From: Acidimicrobiia bacterium | Lineage (GTDB): Bacteria > Actinomycetota > Acidimicrobiia > Spongiisociales > UBA5794 | Assembly (NCBI GenBank): GCA_036396535.1 | Contig: DASWKR010000072.1 | Coordinates: forward strand, 1 to 63,260 | DNA: 63,260 bases | Direction of reading: 5' to 3' | In this document: one piece after another, positions 41,638 through 51,263 of the stretch | How positions within the stretch are numbered: position 1 is the stretch's first letter | Layout of the letters: each line of letters starts with the position of its first letter | Program-made: the position numbers and the translations under genes | The notes under the pieces: model-generated | The model's input: only the letters and a program-made list of their open reading frames with translations | Database searches by the model: none | What the model was told of the DNA's origin: nothing

Positions 41638-42831
41638 TCACACCACTCGGCGGAGGTGGCTGGCCAGATCGCCCTTCCCCCCGACAGCGACCTGACCCAG
41701 CCCGAGCCAGCGTGCCATCTCGTGCAACTCGGCCGCCAGCTCCCGGGCGACGTGGACAGGATCGACGCCATCCTCGAGAAAGGCTCCCGGGACGTTGAGG
41801 ACCCCGGCCTTGCGGTCGGCCTTGAGATCGACCCTGGCGACGAGGTCGTCGCCCAGCAGGAACGGGAACACGTAGTAGCCGTGGACGCGGTTGGGCTGGG
41901 GAACGTAGATCTCCACTCGGTAGTAGAAGTCGTGGAGGCGTTCGATGCGCTCCCGATTCCACATCAGTGGGTCGAAGGGGTTCACCAGCGCCCTCGCCCT
42001 GACACTACGCGGGATGACCGACCCGGCGAGCAGGTAGGCGGGCTTGGGCCAGCCTGCGACCTCGACCTCCACGAGCGAACCCTCGGCGACGAGGCCGTCG
42101 ATCGCCGGCATGCCCTCGGCGACCCGAATCGAGAAGTAGTCGATGAGGTCGCGGGCCGTCCCCACGCCGAGGGCCTGCGCCGCCTGGAGGACGAGCTGCT
42201 TCTGCGCCGCCCGCCTGTCGGGCGCCGGGATGTCGAATTGCTCGGCCGGGATCACTCGCTCTGACACGTCGTAGTAGCGGGTGAAGTTGCGGCGGTGGGA
42301 CACGGCGAGCCGGCCCGCCGCGAAGAGGTACTCGAGGGCGACCTTGCCGTCGGCCCAGCCCCACCATGGGTCCCCCCGCCGCCCCTGCTGCCCCGGCTCG
42401 TCGAGGTCGGCCGCCGTCAGGGGACCACGCTCGGCGACCTGCCGGTACACCGACTCGACATACCCGGGCGCCTTGGCCTTCAGCTCCCGGATCCTCCGCC
42501 AGTTGCCCTCGGCGTGCCGGTCCATGCGGTGCCTGAAGAGCGGGAAGTGCTCGATCGGCGAGAACGACGCCATCCGGGCCCAGTACTCGAAGAGTCGGCG
42601 TTCCTCCAGGGCACGCCACAGCAGGTCGGGGTCGTGCGGACCCAGCCGGGAGAACAGGGTGAGATGGTGGGCCCGCTCGACGACGTTCACCGAGTCGATC
42701 TGCAGGATCCCCATCGTGCGCACCGCCCGGCGCACGTGCCCGAGGTTCGGCGTCACCTCGGGACGCGGCGAGGCGAGTCCCTGGGCGGCGATCGAAGCTC
42801 GCCGCGCTTGCGCCAGCGTGAGCCGTCTCAC
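41638..42831 (-). CDS. HTH_42 DNA glycosylase, YcaQ-like
   Basis: 397-residue winged-helix protein of the AlkZ/YcaQ family, which excises bulky or crosslinked bases. The catalytic region GILQIDSVNVVERAHHL contains Gln44-x-Asp46, matching the QxD motif of YcaQ (AlkZ uses QxQ). Later LVNPFDPLMWNRERIERLHDFYYRVEIYVP is the strongly conserved C-terminal signature. Predicted to unhook interstrand DNA crosslinks. Convergent with the hydrolase at 40845; single gene. The palindromic repeat at 42939 lies upstream. Confidence 0.88.
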   Translation of the reverse strand: MRRLTLAQARRASIAAQGLASPRPEVTPNLGHVRRAVRTMGILQIDSVNVVERAHHLTLFSRLGPHDPDLLWRALEERRLFEYWARMASFSPIEHFPLFRHRMDRHAEGNWRRIRELKAKAPGYVESVYRQVAERGPLTAADLDEPGQQGRRGDPWWGWADGKVALEYLFAAGRLAVSHRRNFTRYYDVSERVIPAEQFDIPAPDRRAAQKQLVLQAAQALGVGTARDLIDYFSIRVAEGMPAIDGLVAEGSLVEVEVAGWPKPAYLLAGSVIPRSVRARALVNPFDPLMWNRERIERLHDFYYRVEIYVPQPNRVHGYYVFPFLLGDDLVARVDLKADRKAGVLNVPGAFLEDGVDPVHVARELAAELHEMARWLGLGQVAVGGKGDLASHLRRVV

Positions 42832-42938
42832 TCGTCGATCGCTTGCGGCTCACAAGGTGCCCTGCGCATCGGATCGACCATAGCCAAGTGTGAGAAACAG
42901 CCGACGCGACACTCCGCCGGTCGGCCCGCCCCTCCCCT

Positions 42939-42992
42939 CCCGTTCTTGCGTCCCCACGTCGCACATATGCGACCGTGGGACGCCAGAGCGGG
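42939..42992. repeat. Palindromic intergenic element, copy C
   Basis: 54-nt palindrome, outer arms CCCGTTCTTGCGTCC / GGGACGCCAGAGCGGG and inner TCGCA/TGCGA around CATA. It lies 87 nt past the SDR stop at 43079 and upstream of the glycosylase gene. Third member of the family with 13303 and 18222. Confidence 0.7.
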
Positions 42993-43078
42993 TCCTGTTG
43001 TGGACCCGTGTGCGGTCCGTCTACCCGAGGCGAAACGTAGCCGCCGCCCCGTGACTCTCGTGAGCCGGCACCTCCGGG

Positions 43079-44017
43079 TCAGTGCGGTGCGCCGACCGGG
43101 AAGCCGACGAGATCGGCGCTGACTCGCCACAGTCGGGCGGTGGTCGCCGAGTCGTAGGAGGACTTATGGGACTTCCTGGCCTTGCGGTTGGCGAAGTACT
43201 GGCCGGTGACACCCTCGGCCTCGGGCGAGCCGGCCAGGTAGACGGCGGTGTCCGCACCCCTCTCGGGGCTCTTCATGAAGGGTCGCATGGCGACGACCAT
43301 CGGGGCCATCGCACGGGCGGGGTCCTCCGCACTGAAAGCGGTGCGGGTCATGCCGGGGTGCAGCACCGTGGCGGTGACCTTCGTTCCTTCGAGTCGCCCG
43401 GAGAGCTCATGGGTGAACATGACGTTGGCGAGCTTCGATTGGTTGTACGCCCGCTTCCCGGAGTACCTCCGCTCGCCCATCAAGTCCTCGAAGTCGATCT
43501 TGCCCAAGGCCTGTGCTCTGGACGACACGGTGACGACGCGAGCCGGCGCGCTGGCTGTCAGCCGATCGAGCAGCAGGCCCGTCAGCAGAAACGGCGCGAG
43601 GTGGTTGAGGGCGAACGTGCGCTCCAACCCGTCGGCCGTCACGTGACGGTGGGCCCAGAACCCGCCGACGTTGTTGAGTAGAACATCCAGCCGGGGGTAG
43701 GCGGAGAGAACCTCGTCGGCCAAGCGCCGGACCTCGGCCTGTGAGGACATGTCGGCGACGAAGACGTCGACGGCGGGGTTACCCGACTCGTCGGCGATGG
43801 CGGCAGCGGCCCGCTCGGCGCGCATTCGATCGCGCCCGGTGACACCCACGCGAGCACCCATGGAGGACAGGCCGATCGCCGCCGCCCTGCCGATCCCGCC
43901 GGTACCGCCGGTGATCAAGACGGTCTTACCCATCATCGAATGTGGGACGACCATCATCGGTGCACCGTTCTTCGTCGGTCGTTCGATCGCTTCATCTGCC
44001 TCTCTCTTCCCGACCAC
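43079..44017 (-). CDS. Retinol-dehydrogenase-like SDR
   Basis: Short-chain dehydrogenase of 312 residues. TGGTGGIGRAAAIGL is the coenzyme motif, LNNVGGF the NNxG element, and VVTVSSRAQ with YNQSKLANVMF gives the catalytic Ser, Tyr and Lys. The pattern (RRYSGKRAYNQSK) is that of retinol dehydrogenase/WW-domain oxidoreductase-like bacterial SDRs, with NADP preferred. It lies 3 nt after the quinone reductase, so the two are one operon. Confidence 0.9.
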   Translation of the reverse strand: MVGKREADEAIERPTKNGAPMMVVPHSMMGKTVLITGGTGGIGRAAAIGLSSMGARVGVTGRDRMRAERAAAAIADESGNPAVDVFVADMSSQAEVRRLADEVLSAYPRLDVLLNNVGGFWAHRHVTADGLERTFALNHLAPFLLTGLLLDRLTASAPARVVTVSSRAQALGKIDFEDLMGERRYSGKRAYNQSKLANVMFTHELSGRLEGTKVTATVLHPGMTRTAFSAEDPARAMAPMVVAMRPFMKSPERGADTAVYLAGSPEAEGVTGQYFANRKARKSHKSSYDSATTARLWRVSADLVGFPVGAPH

Positions 44018-44020
44018 GCA

Positions 44021-45094
44021 TCAGATCGTGATGGCGATCTTTCCTCGCGCTCGTCCGGATTCGAGGTGTCCCATGGCTTCGGACACCTGGGAGAGCGGGT
44101 AGGTCTTGTCGATGACCGGAACGACCTCGCCGCTCTCGATGAACGGGTTGAGCGCTTCCAGGTAGGAGTGGTCTTCCTTGGCGACGAGCATGGTGAGTCG
44201 CTGACGCACGAAGAGCGATAGGCCCACGGCACGGAGCTGGCGGTCGAATCCTCCGATGAGGTTGCCGCCCTCTTCCCCGCCGACGATGACGAGCGTCCCG
44301 GCGGGAGTGAGCGTCCGTCGCAGTCGGGAAAGCCCGCTGTTCCCGCCGATATCGAGTATGAGGTCGTACTGCCGGGCACCGTCGAGGTAGTCCTCCCGGG
44401 TGTAGTCGATGACGTGGTCGGCACCGATCGATCGCACGAGATCGACTTTCGAGATGCTGCACACCCCGGTGACCTCAGTTCCGAATGCTTTGGCGAGCTG
44501 CACGGCATAGGTGCCGACGCCGCCGGACGCACCGATGATGAGGACCTTCTGTCCTGCCTCGATGCGCCCGGAATCGCGCAGGCCCTGGAGGGCAGTCGAG
44601 GCGGAGATGGGAACGACCGCCGCCTGCTCGAACGTGAGATTCGCCGGCTTGTGGGCCAGCTTGTCCTCGCGAGCGGCCGCGTACTCCGCGAACGACCCGC
44701 GGCTGACGCCGAACACCTCGTCACCGGGCGCGAACCTCGTCACCTCGGACCCGACCGCCGCGACCGTTCCGGCCACGTCCAGCCCAGGTACGCGGTTCTT
44801 CGGCCGGCGAAACCCGAACCCCAGGATGCGCATCAGGTACGGCTTGCCGGTCATGAGATGCGCGGTGCCGCGATCCATCCCGGCGGCGCCGACCTTCACC
44901 AGCACCTCGTGCGGCGCGATGTCGGGGCGGTCGACCTCCGCCAGTCTGAGCACCTCGGTCGAGCCGTAACCGTCCTGGACGATGGCTCGCATCACACCAC
45001 CTTCGGGGCGCTGCGGTGCAGGGCCTTCGACTTGTTCGCGGGCGCTCGGCGCCGCGACTTCGGGCGCCTGTTCGATTCGCTGCGCTTGTTCCAT
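44021..45094 (-). CDS. Zinc-lacking quinone reductase-type MDR (1)
   Basis: NADPH-dependent medium-chain reductase of 357 residues. MRAIVQDGYGSTEVLRLAEVDRP is the opening of the quinone oxidoreductase branch, IIGASGGVGTYAVQLAKAFGTEVTGVCS is the nucleotide fold, and zinc-binding Cys clusters are missing. About 34 residues precede the family start, so ATG at 44992 is an alternative to 45094. It faces the TetR gene at 45260 across a strong palindrome and heads the operon with the SDR, suggesting control by that TetR. Confidence 0.9.
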   Translation of the reverse strand: MEQAQRIEQAPEVAAPSAREQVEGPAPQRPEGGVMRAIVQDGYGSTEVLRLAEVDRPDIAPHEVLVKVGAAGMDRGTAHLMTGKPYLMRILGFGFRRPKNRVPGLDVAGTVAAVGSEVTRFAPGDEVFGVSRGSFAEYAAAREDKLAHKPANLTFEQAAVVPISASTALQGLRDSGRIEAGQKVLIIGASGGVGTYAVQLAKAFGTEVTGVCSISKVDLVRSIGADHVIDYTREDYLDGARQYDLILDIGGNSGLSRLRRTLTPAGTLVIVGGEEGGNLIGGFDRQLRAVGLSLFVRQRLTMLVAKEDHSYLEALNPFIESGEVVPVIDKTYPLSQVSEAMGHLESGRARGKIAITI

Positions 45095-45148
45095 GGTCGT
45101 GTCCTATCTGCTGTGGAGCCGGGAGGGCGTCGATCCCTGCCGGTCTGA

Positions 45149-45176
45149 CCGTACTAAGTACGCTTACTAAGTACGG
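45149..45176. promoter_or_regulatory. TetR operator in the divergent promoter
   Basis: CCGTACT at 45149-45155 and AGTACGG at 45170-45176 form a perfect inverted repeat; within it ACTAAGTACG occurs twice as direct repeats 3 nt apart. It lies between the quinone reductase and TetR (2) genes and should control both. Confidence 0.7.
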
Positions 45177-45259
45177 TACAGGCTATGCTGCCGGTTGGCA
45201 AAAGGGACTGCCCTGGGCACGTGCGGAGTCCGGGCTCCGACGACAGGTGAGGATGTGAC

Positions 45260-45931
45260 ATGCCCGCAAGGGTCGGCGAGGGTGCGACGAAGCGGGTTCC
45301 GCTCAGCCGCGAACGGCTGCTCCGCAGTGCCATCGCCATTGCCGACGAGAGAGGCAACGCAGCGTTGACGATGCGGTCGCTCGCCCAGGAGCTCGGCGTC
45401 AAGCCCATGTCCCTGTACCACCACGTCGCCAACAAGGAGGAGATCCTCGACGGCATCATCGATGTCGTGTTCGGGGAGATCGAACTCCCCCCAGCCGACG
45501 CCGGCTGGCGGTCCGCCATGCGTCACCGTGCGATCTCTGCCCGCCGCGTGCTCGCAAGCCACCCCTGGGCCACCCCGCTCATGGAGTCACGAACGAACCC
45601 CGGCCCGGCCACGTTGCGGCATCACGACGCAGTGATCGGCTCCCTCCGCGCCGCCGGCTTCTCCATCCAGATGACCGCCCACGCCTACTCGCTGCTCGAC
45701 AGCTACGTGTACGGCTTCGCCCTTCAGGAAGCCGTCCTGCCATTCGACAGGAAGACGGCTCCGGACGTGGCGGGGGCCATCATTGCGCAGTTCCCTTCCG
45801 ACGAGTATCCCCACCTCGCCGAGTTGGCGACGGAGCATGTCCTCCAGCCCGGCTATGACCACGGCAACGAGTTCGAGATCGGACTCGAGCTGATCCTCGA
45901 CGGTCTCGACAGGCTCCTGCATCCCAACTGA
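45260..45931 (+). CDS. TetR/AcrR-family regulator (2)
   Basis: Repressor of 223 residues, paralogous to TetR (1): [31 protein letters not shown] repeats almost the same recognition region. The ligand domain has [29 protein letters not shown] and ends [19 protein letters not shown]. Its operator lies upstream at 45149-45176. It precedes the MMPL transporter by 86 nt and probably controls it together with the divergent reductase/SDR operon. Confidence 0.92.
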   Translation: MPARVGEGATKRVPLSRERLLRSAIAIADERGNAALTMRSLAQELGVKPMSLYHHVANKEEILDGIIDVVFGEIELPPADAGWRSAMRHRAISARRVLASHPWATPLMESRTNPGPATLRHHDAVIGSLRAAGFSIQMTAHAYSLLDSYVYGFALQEAVLPFDRKTAPDVAGAIIAQFPSDEYPHLAELATEHVLQPGYDHGNEFEIGLELILDGLDRLLHPN

Positions 45932-46016
45932 AGGCGGGAACACGTGCGAACTGGCTCCGAGGCGGCGGGGGGCCCCGAGTCCGGTAGTCTCGACCGACTC
46001 GACACGAGGAGATGAC

Positions 46017-48329
46017 TTGTTCGCGGCGCTGGGCCGGTGGTGCTTTCGCAATCGAGGCAAGGTGGCCCTCATGTGGGTCGGGGCGCTGGTGCTCGGCGTC
46101 ACCCTGACGAACGTGGTCGGCACCGCCTACAGCACCGAGTTCGCCCTACCCGACGTGGAGAGCAAGCGCGGCTTCGACATCATCGACGAGCACTTCACCG
46201 AGTCGGGGGCAGGCAGCGAAGGCGGGACGATCGTGTTCCGAGCCGAGCAGGGCGTCACCGACCCAGGGGTCCAGGCGGCGATGACCGAGTTCTTCGACGC
46301 TGCCGGTCAGATCGAGGGCATCACACTGGTGAGCCCGTACACACCCGAGGGAGCGCAACAGGTCGCATCGCAGGGGCCCGAGGCCGGACTGATCGCCTAC
46401 GCGCAGATCGGTGTCCCGCGTGACATCACGCTCGAGGAGGCGACGGTCATCAGCTCCGAGCTGAAGGAGCTGATCCCGACGGTGGACGGGCTGCAAGTCG
46501 AGATCGGCGGGCAGATCTTCGCCGAGTTCGAGGTCCCGAGCTCGGAGTTGCTCGGCCTCGCTTTCGCCATCATCGTCCTCATCCTCGCCTTCGGCTCAGT
46601 GCTGGCCATGGGCCTCCCGGTCGGGATCGCGCTGGCAGGCATCGGGCTCGGCTCGTTGCTCGCCGGGCTCTTCAGCAACGTCTTCTCGATCCCCGACTTC
46701 GCGACGACGGTCGCAGTCATGCTCGGCCTCGGTGTCGGGATCGACTACGCCCTCTTCATCGTGACCCGCTATCGGGAGAACCTGCACAATGGGGCCTCGA
46801 TCGAGGAAGCGACCGTCCTGGCCATCGACACCGCCGGACGGGCGGTCGCCTTCGCCGGCACCACGGTGGTCATCTCGCTCCTCGGCATGGTCTTGATGAA
46901 CCTCGCATTCATCACGGGCCTGGCAGTGGCATCGGTCGCCGTCGTGGCGGTGACTGCGGTGGCGTCGCTCACGCTGCTGCCTGCGCTCCTCGGCTTCGCG
47001 GCGGAGCGCGTCGAGGTGACCAGATGGCGGGGATTGGCCGCGGCACTGCTCGTCGCCATCGGCCTGGTCGGTGTCGCCCTCGCCGTCCAGCCCCTGGCCA
47101 TCTTCGGTCTGGCCCTCGCCGCCGTCGTGATCCTCGCCAGCCTGGCGGTGGCTCCGTTGCGCCGCGAGGTGCCCCGACGGGCACGTCGACCCCTCCGCGA
47201 GACCGTTGCCTACCGTTGGAGCAGGTTCATCCAGCGCCGGCCCTGGATCGCCGCCTTGTCCGGTGTCGTCATCATGGTGACCCTTGCGCTTCCCTTCTTC
47301 AGCCTCCGCCTCGCCTTCTCGGACGAGGGCAACTTCCCGGAGGACACGACGACTCGCAAGGCATACGACCTGCTCGCCGCAGGGTTTGGTCCCGGGTTCA
47401 ATGGCTCGCTCATCCTGGCCACCGAGATCCCGAGCGGAGCAGACCCGGCGACGCTAGAAACGGTGAGCAGCGCGCTGGCGAGTGATCCGGGCGTCGCCTT
47501 CGTCACCCCGGCCATCCCCAACGACCCCGCCGCGCCGAGCGCCGCGCTGTGGCGGCTCTTCCCGACCACGGCACCACAGGATGAGGCGACCACTGAGCTC
47601 GTCTACCGGCTCAGAGACGAGGTGATACCGGGAGCCGCCGAAGGCACGGGGCTCGAGATCGCCGTCTCCGGGGGCGTCGCCGCCACCGTGGACTTCTCGG
47701 AGTACCTGACCGCGAGGCTGCCCGCCTTCATCGGCGTCGTCCTCACGCTCTCGTTCGTCCTGCTGATGCTCGTGTTCCGGTCACTGCTCGTACCGCTCAA
47801 GGCCGTGATCATGAATCTGCTCTCCATCGGGGCGGCCTACGGCGTCGTGACCGCCATCTTCCAGTGGGGCTGGCTCGGCGGCTTGATCAACATCGAACCG
47901 GCGCCCATCGAGCCCTTCGTGCCGATGATGATGTTCGCCATCCTCTTCGGATTGTCGATGGACTACGAGGTGTTCCTGCTGTCCAGGATCAGGGAGGAAT
48001 ACCTCAAGTCGGGTGACAGCCGAGTCTCGGTGGCCGATGGCCTCGCCGCCACTGCCCGGGTCATCTCGGCGGCTGCCGCCATCATGGTCGTGGTGTTCGG
48101 CAGCTTCATCGGTGAGAGCGATCGGATCATCAAGCTGTTTGGGATCGGCCTCGCCAGCGCCGTGGCGCTCGATGCCACCGTCGTGCGCATGCTCCTCGTC
48201 CCAGCGACGATGGAGCTCCTCGGTGACGCCAACTGGTGGCTGCCCAAGTGGCTCGATCGGCTCACCCCGAGGATCGCCGTGGAGGGCCACGTCCTCGAGG
48301 CGGCGCCACCGGAGTACGAGAACGTCTGA
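46017..48329 (+). CDS. MMPL/RND-type membrane transporter
   Basis: Exporter of 770 residues with the MMPL architecture: a first helix, a large external domain (about 40-170), five helices, an Arg-rich cytoplasmic stretch near 380-400, then a second helix, a second external domain and five more helices. GVGIDYALFIVTRYRENLHNG and LSMDYEVFLLSRIREEYLKSG are the paired proton-relay motifs. Members export lipids, siderophores or drugs. TTG at 46017 follows GAGGAG. Downstream of TetR (2). Confidence 0.94.
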   Translation: MFAALGRWCFRNRGKVALMWVGALVLGVTLTNVVGTAYSTEFALPDVESKRGFDIIDEHFTESGAGSEGGTIVFRAEQGVTDPGVQAAMTEFFDAAGQIEGITLVSPYTPEGAQQVASQGPEAGLIAYAQIGVPRDITLEEATVISSELKELIPTVDGLQVEIGGQIFAEFEVPSSELLGLAFAIIVLILAFGSVLAMGLPVGIALAGIGLGSLLAGLFSNVFSIPDFATTVAVMLGLGVGIDYALFIVTRYRENLHNGASIEEATVLAIDTAGRAVAFAGTTVVISLLGMVLMNLAFITGLAVASVAVVAVTAVASLTLLPALLGFAAERVEVTRWRGLAAALLVAIGLVGVALAVQPLAIFGLALAAVVILASLAVAPLRREVPRRARRPLRETVAYRWSRFIQRRPWIAALSGVVIMVTLALPFFSLRLAFSDEGNFPEDTTTRKAYDLLAAGFGPGFNGSLILATEIPSGADPATLETVSSALASDPGVAFVTPAIPNDPAAPSAALWRLFPTTAPQDEATTELVYRLRDEVIPGAAEGTGLEIAVSGGVAATVDFSEYLTARLPAFIGVVLTLSFVLLMLVFRSLLVPLKAVIMNLLSIGAAYGVVTAIFQWGWLGGLINIEPAPIEPFVPMMMFAILFGLSMDYEVFLLSRIREEYLKSGDSRVSVADGLAATARVISAAAAIMVVVFGSFIGESDRIIKLFGIGLASAVALDATVVRMLLVPATMELLGDANWWLPKWLDRLTPRIAVEGHVLEAAPPEYENV

Positions 48330-48495
48330 GTTCCGATCGGTGGGCCCGTCATCGCGTCACGAGGAGTCCGGGCACCGGCGACGTCCGGATCACGAGCCTC
48401 GCAGCGGGACGCCGGCCCCGCCGATGACGAGCATGGGCTGGCTGGGCCATACCGTTGACGCATTCCTGTAGCGTCGCGGCGATACCGCCAGTCGG

Positions 48496-50238
48496 GTGAG
48501 TGTGGAGACACGAGACGCATCGCCGGAGCCGCCTGGGCCGATCGAGCGCGAGCTTCCCGCCGTCGCCCAACGTCGCGAGATGCGGATCGCGGGAATCCGT
48601 GTCTCGGGTAGACGGCGCCGCCCCAGCGGCGAGAAGGCTCCGATGCATCGCGAGCTGCGCACCGCGGGGAAGGTGTGGCTCCTCAGCGGCATCGTCACCG
48701 TGGTGCTCTGGATATCACTGTTCGCCTTTCCGGCTACGGCCGACTGGTGGACCCGTCACGACAACGCTCTGTCGCAGCGGCTCGTTGCCATTCGCAGCGA
48801 CCCCTTGACGACCATCGCCAACGCGGTCGCCGTGCTCGGCGAGACCTGGTTCGTTCGGATCCTGCGTGTAGGCACCCTGCTGGCGCTCGTCTTCGTACGT
48901 CGCTGGCGGCATTTCTTCGCGGTGATGATCACCGTCCTCGTCGTAGCGGGGGCCGTCGACGCGGTCCGTGAGGCGGTCGGGCGACCCCGGCCATTCGTCC
49001 CGATCATCGGTTCGTGGGAAGGACCGTCACACCCGTCGGCTCCCGTCGCGGCCCTCGGCCTGACGCTGACGGCGATCGCATACGCAATCGTGCCGCGTGG
49101 CCGCTGGCGCCGCTACGCCCTCGGCACGGCTGCCGCCCTCATCGTGCTCCTCAGCCTGGCGCTGCTCTACCTCGGCGTCAACCATCCGACCGACACGGTC
49201 GTCGCCGCGGCGTTCTCCGTGGCCGTGACCGTCGTCGTGTTTCGCTGGTTCGCGCCCGAAGCGGCGTTCCCGGTGACCTGGAAGCGGGGCGTCACGGCGC
49301 ATCTCGACGTGACCGGTGCGCGCGGTGAGGCGATCTCACGCGCCATGGGAGAGCAGCTCGGCATGGAAGTGCTCAGTATCGAGCCGTTCGGCCTGGAAGG
49401 CTCGGGTGGATCGACGCCGCTGCGCCTCGAGGTTCGCGGTGAGCCCAACCAGCACGTTTTCGCCAAGCTCTACAGCCAAACCCATCTCCGTTCCGATCGG
49501 TGGTACAAGCTCGCCCGGACGATCCTCTATGGGTCACTCGAGAACGAGGTGCGCTTCACGTCGGTGCGGCGCCTGGTCGAGTACGAGGACTACGTCCAGC
49601 GCTTGATGCGAGATGCCGGCGTCGCCAGCGCAAGGCCTTTCGGCATCGTCGAGATCAGCCCGGAGCGGGAGTATCTGATGGTGAGCGAGTTCCTGGAGGG
49701 CTCGGTGGAGCTCACCCGGGCCGAGATCGACGACGAGGTCATCGACGACGCTCTCCGGGTGATCCGCTCGATGTGGGACGGCGGTCTCGCCCATCGCGAC
49801 ATCAAGCCGGCCAACGTCATGCTCAACGACGGACGCGTCGTGCTCATCGACGTCGCCTTCGGCACCGTCCGCCCCAGCCCGTGGCGTCAGGCGGTCGACC
49901 TCGCCAACATGATGGTCATCCTTGGGCTGCGAGTCGGTGCGCAGCGCGTGTACGACCGTGCGCTGCTGCAGTTCGCTCCTCGGGACATCGCCGAGGCCTT
50001 CGCGGCGACGCGCAGCGTCACCCTTCCGACACAGTCCCGCAGCTCCCTGGCGCTCTTCAAGCGAGAGCAAGGCATCGACCTGGTCGAGGAGTTCCGCCGA
50101 CTGGCACCCGCCACCGAGCCGATCTCGATCCAACGGTGGACGCCGCGTCGCCTCTGGCTGACGCTGGCAACCGCACTGGTGGTCGCCCTCCTCGTAGTCC
50201 TGGTGGCCCAGGAGGTCGTGGGGGCGGGCGTCCTGTGA
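48496..50238 (+). CDS. PAP2 phosphatase fused to a protein-kinase-like domain
   Basis: 580-residue membrane protein. Residues ~60-255 are a PAP2-type lipid phosphatase domain with helices and the motifs GRPRPF, SHPSAPV (central motif with variant residues) and LGVNHPTDTVV. Residues ~290-540 are a kinase-like domain: HVFAKLY (ATP-site Lys), YLMVSEFLEG (hinge), HRDIKPANVML (catalytic loop) and LIDVAFG (DFG-like, one residue longer). A last helix (LATALVVALLVVLVA) anchors the C-terminus. The kinase looks functional; target unknown. GTG at 48496 is tentative; ATG at 48643 is an alternative. It overlaps the lipoprotein gene (GTGA). Confidence 0.82.
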   Translation: MSVETRDASPEPPGPIERELPAVAQRREMRIAGIRVSGRRRRPSGEKAPMHRELRTAGKVWLLSGIVTVVLWISLFAFPATADWWTRHDNALSQRLVAIRSDPLTTIANAVAVLGETWFVRILRVGTLLALVFVRRWRHFFAVMITVLVVAGAVDAVREAVGRPRPFVPIIGSWEGPSHPSAPVAALGLTLTAIAYAIVPRGRWRRYALGTAAALIVLLSLALLYLGVNHPTDTVVAAAFSVAVTVVVFRWFAPEAAFPVTWKRGVTAHLDVTGARGEAISRAMGEQLGMEVLSIEPFGLEGSGGSTPLRLEVRGEPNQHVFAKLYSQTHLRSDRWYKLARTILYGSLENEVRFTSVRRLVEYEDYVQRLMRDAGVASARPFGIVEISPEREYLMVSEFLEGSVELTRAEIDDEVIDDALRVIRSMWDGGLAHRDIKPANVMLNDGRVVLIDVAFGTVRPSPWRQAVDLANMMVILGLRVGAQRVYDRALLQFAPRDIAEAFAATRSVTLPTQSRSSLALFKREQGIDLVEEFRRLAPATEPISIQRWTPRRLWLTLATALVVALLVVLVAQEVVGAGVL

Positions 50239-51077
50239 GGCATGGGATCACGATCGTGGCGCTGGCTTCGGCTCTGACCGCGTGCGGCAACCTGGGGCTC
50301 GGCGAAGCCGACTGCACGCCTAGTCAGCGCTCCGTGTCCCCGGCGACCATCCTCACCGTGCAGGCAGTTCCTTCGGCAAGGTACACGCCTTGCCTGGACG
50401 AGCTCCGCCTCGGCTGGGACGAGGTGCACTGGTTCTTCGAAGACGGCCGGGCCGGCATGGAGATCGTCCACACGTTCGACCCGTTCCTGACCGTGACGGT
50501 GACGGAGTCGTGTGACGTCTCTACCGCGGAGAGCGTGACCTCCGGACATGAGGACATCGAGCGCTACGAGGACGTCACGTCGCAACCGCCTCAGATCACG
50601 ATAACCATCGTCCCCGCCGGCGAGGAACCCATGGTGCGGGCCCGCTCGAGTGCCGACGAGCTCAGGGGAGCCGAGATCGACCACCGCCCAGTCATACTGA
50701 CGATCGACGACCGCCTCGACGAGCCGATACGCTCACGCGTCGACCGGGCCGTGCAGCAGGCCGATTACGTTTGGATCATCGACGAGCTCGACGCCGCGGA
50801 GGGAACCGTCGAGCTGCGCGGGAGCGATCCGGCGGTCACGGCCCGCGGGATCACGCCGGACAAGGCGCTCGAGATCATCGAAGAGAGCGTGCCGAACGTC
50901 TTCTACCGGGGCTCCTGGTACTTCACCTTCGAAGGAGGGTGTATCACATACGGGTTCGACGCCGAGGGATCCGTCGCCGAGACGGTCGCCGACGACGCCG
51001 AGGATGCGATCGGGTTCTACCCGGCGGCGGAGCTACGCGAGGCGGCACGGCGTGACGGTTACGACGTCGGAGGCTGA
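50235..51077 (+). CDS. Lipoprotein of unknown function
   Basis: 280-residue exported lipoprotein, start at GTG 50235 inside the stop of the PAP2-kinase gene. The lipobox is LTAC at about residues 14-17. The mature part is acidic and contains conserved-looking Cys pairs (ADCTPSQ, PCLDELRLG, ESCDVS, GGCITYGFD) and a segment VELRGSDPAVTARGITPDKALEIIE. No family is recognised. The overlap suggests it works with the membrane kinase, perhaps as its extracellular partner. Confidence 0.75.
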   Translation: MRHGITIVALASALTACGNLGLGEADCTPSQRSVSPATILTVQAVPSARYTPCLDELRLGWDEVHWFFEDGRAGMEIVHTFDPFLTVTVTESCDVSTAESVTSGHEDIERYEDVTSQPPQITITIVPAGEEPMVRARSSADELRGAEIDHRPVILTIDDRLDEPIRSRVDRAVQQADYVWIIDELDAAEGTVELRGSDPAVTARGITPDKALEIIEESVPNVFYRGSWYFTFEGGCITYGFDAEGSVAETVADDAEDAIGFYPAAELREAARRDGYDVGG

Positions 51078-51263
51078 CACGAGACCCATGCATTCGATGT
51101 TCGCGGTCGCTGTCGACGGCGGCGACGCTCCTCAGGCTCGGCCACCCCGCTGTCCAGGGGAGGATGCGCGCCACCGAGACGTCCCGATCAGGCGGCTCGG
51201 CGGAGGGGTCATCGTGCTGTGCCGGCGGGGCGTCTCACCTGCGTCGAAGGAGAGAGTGGGAGC

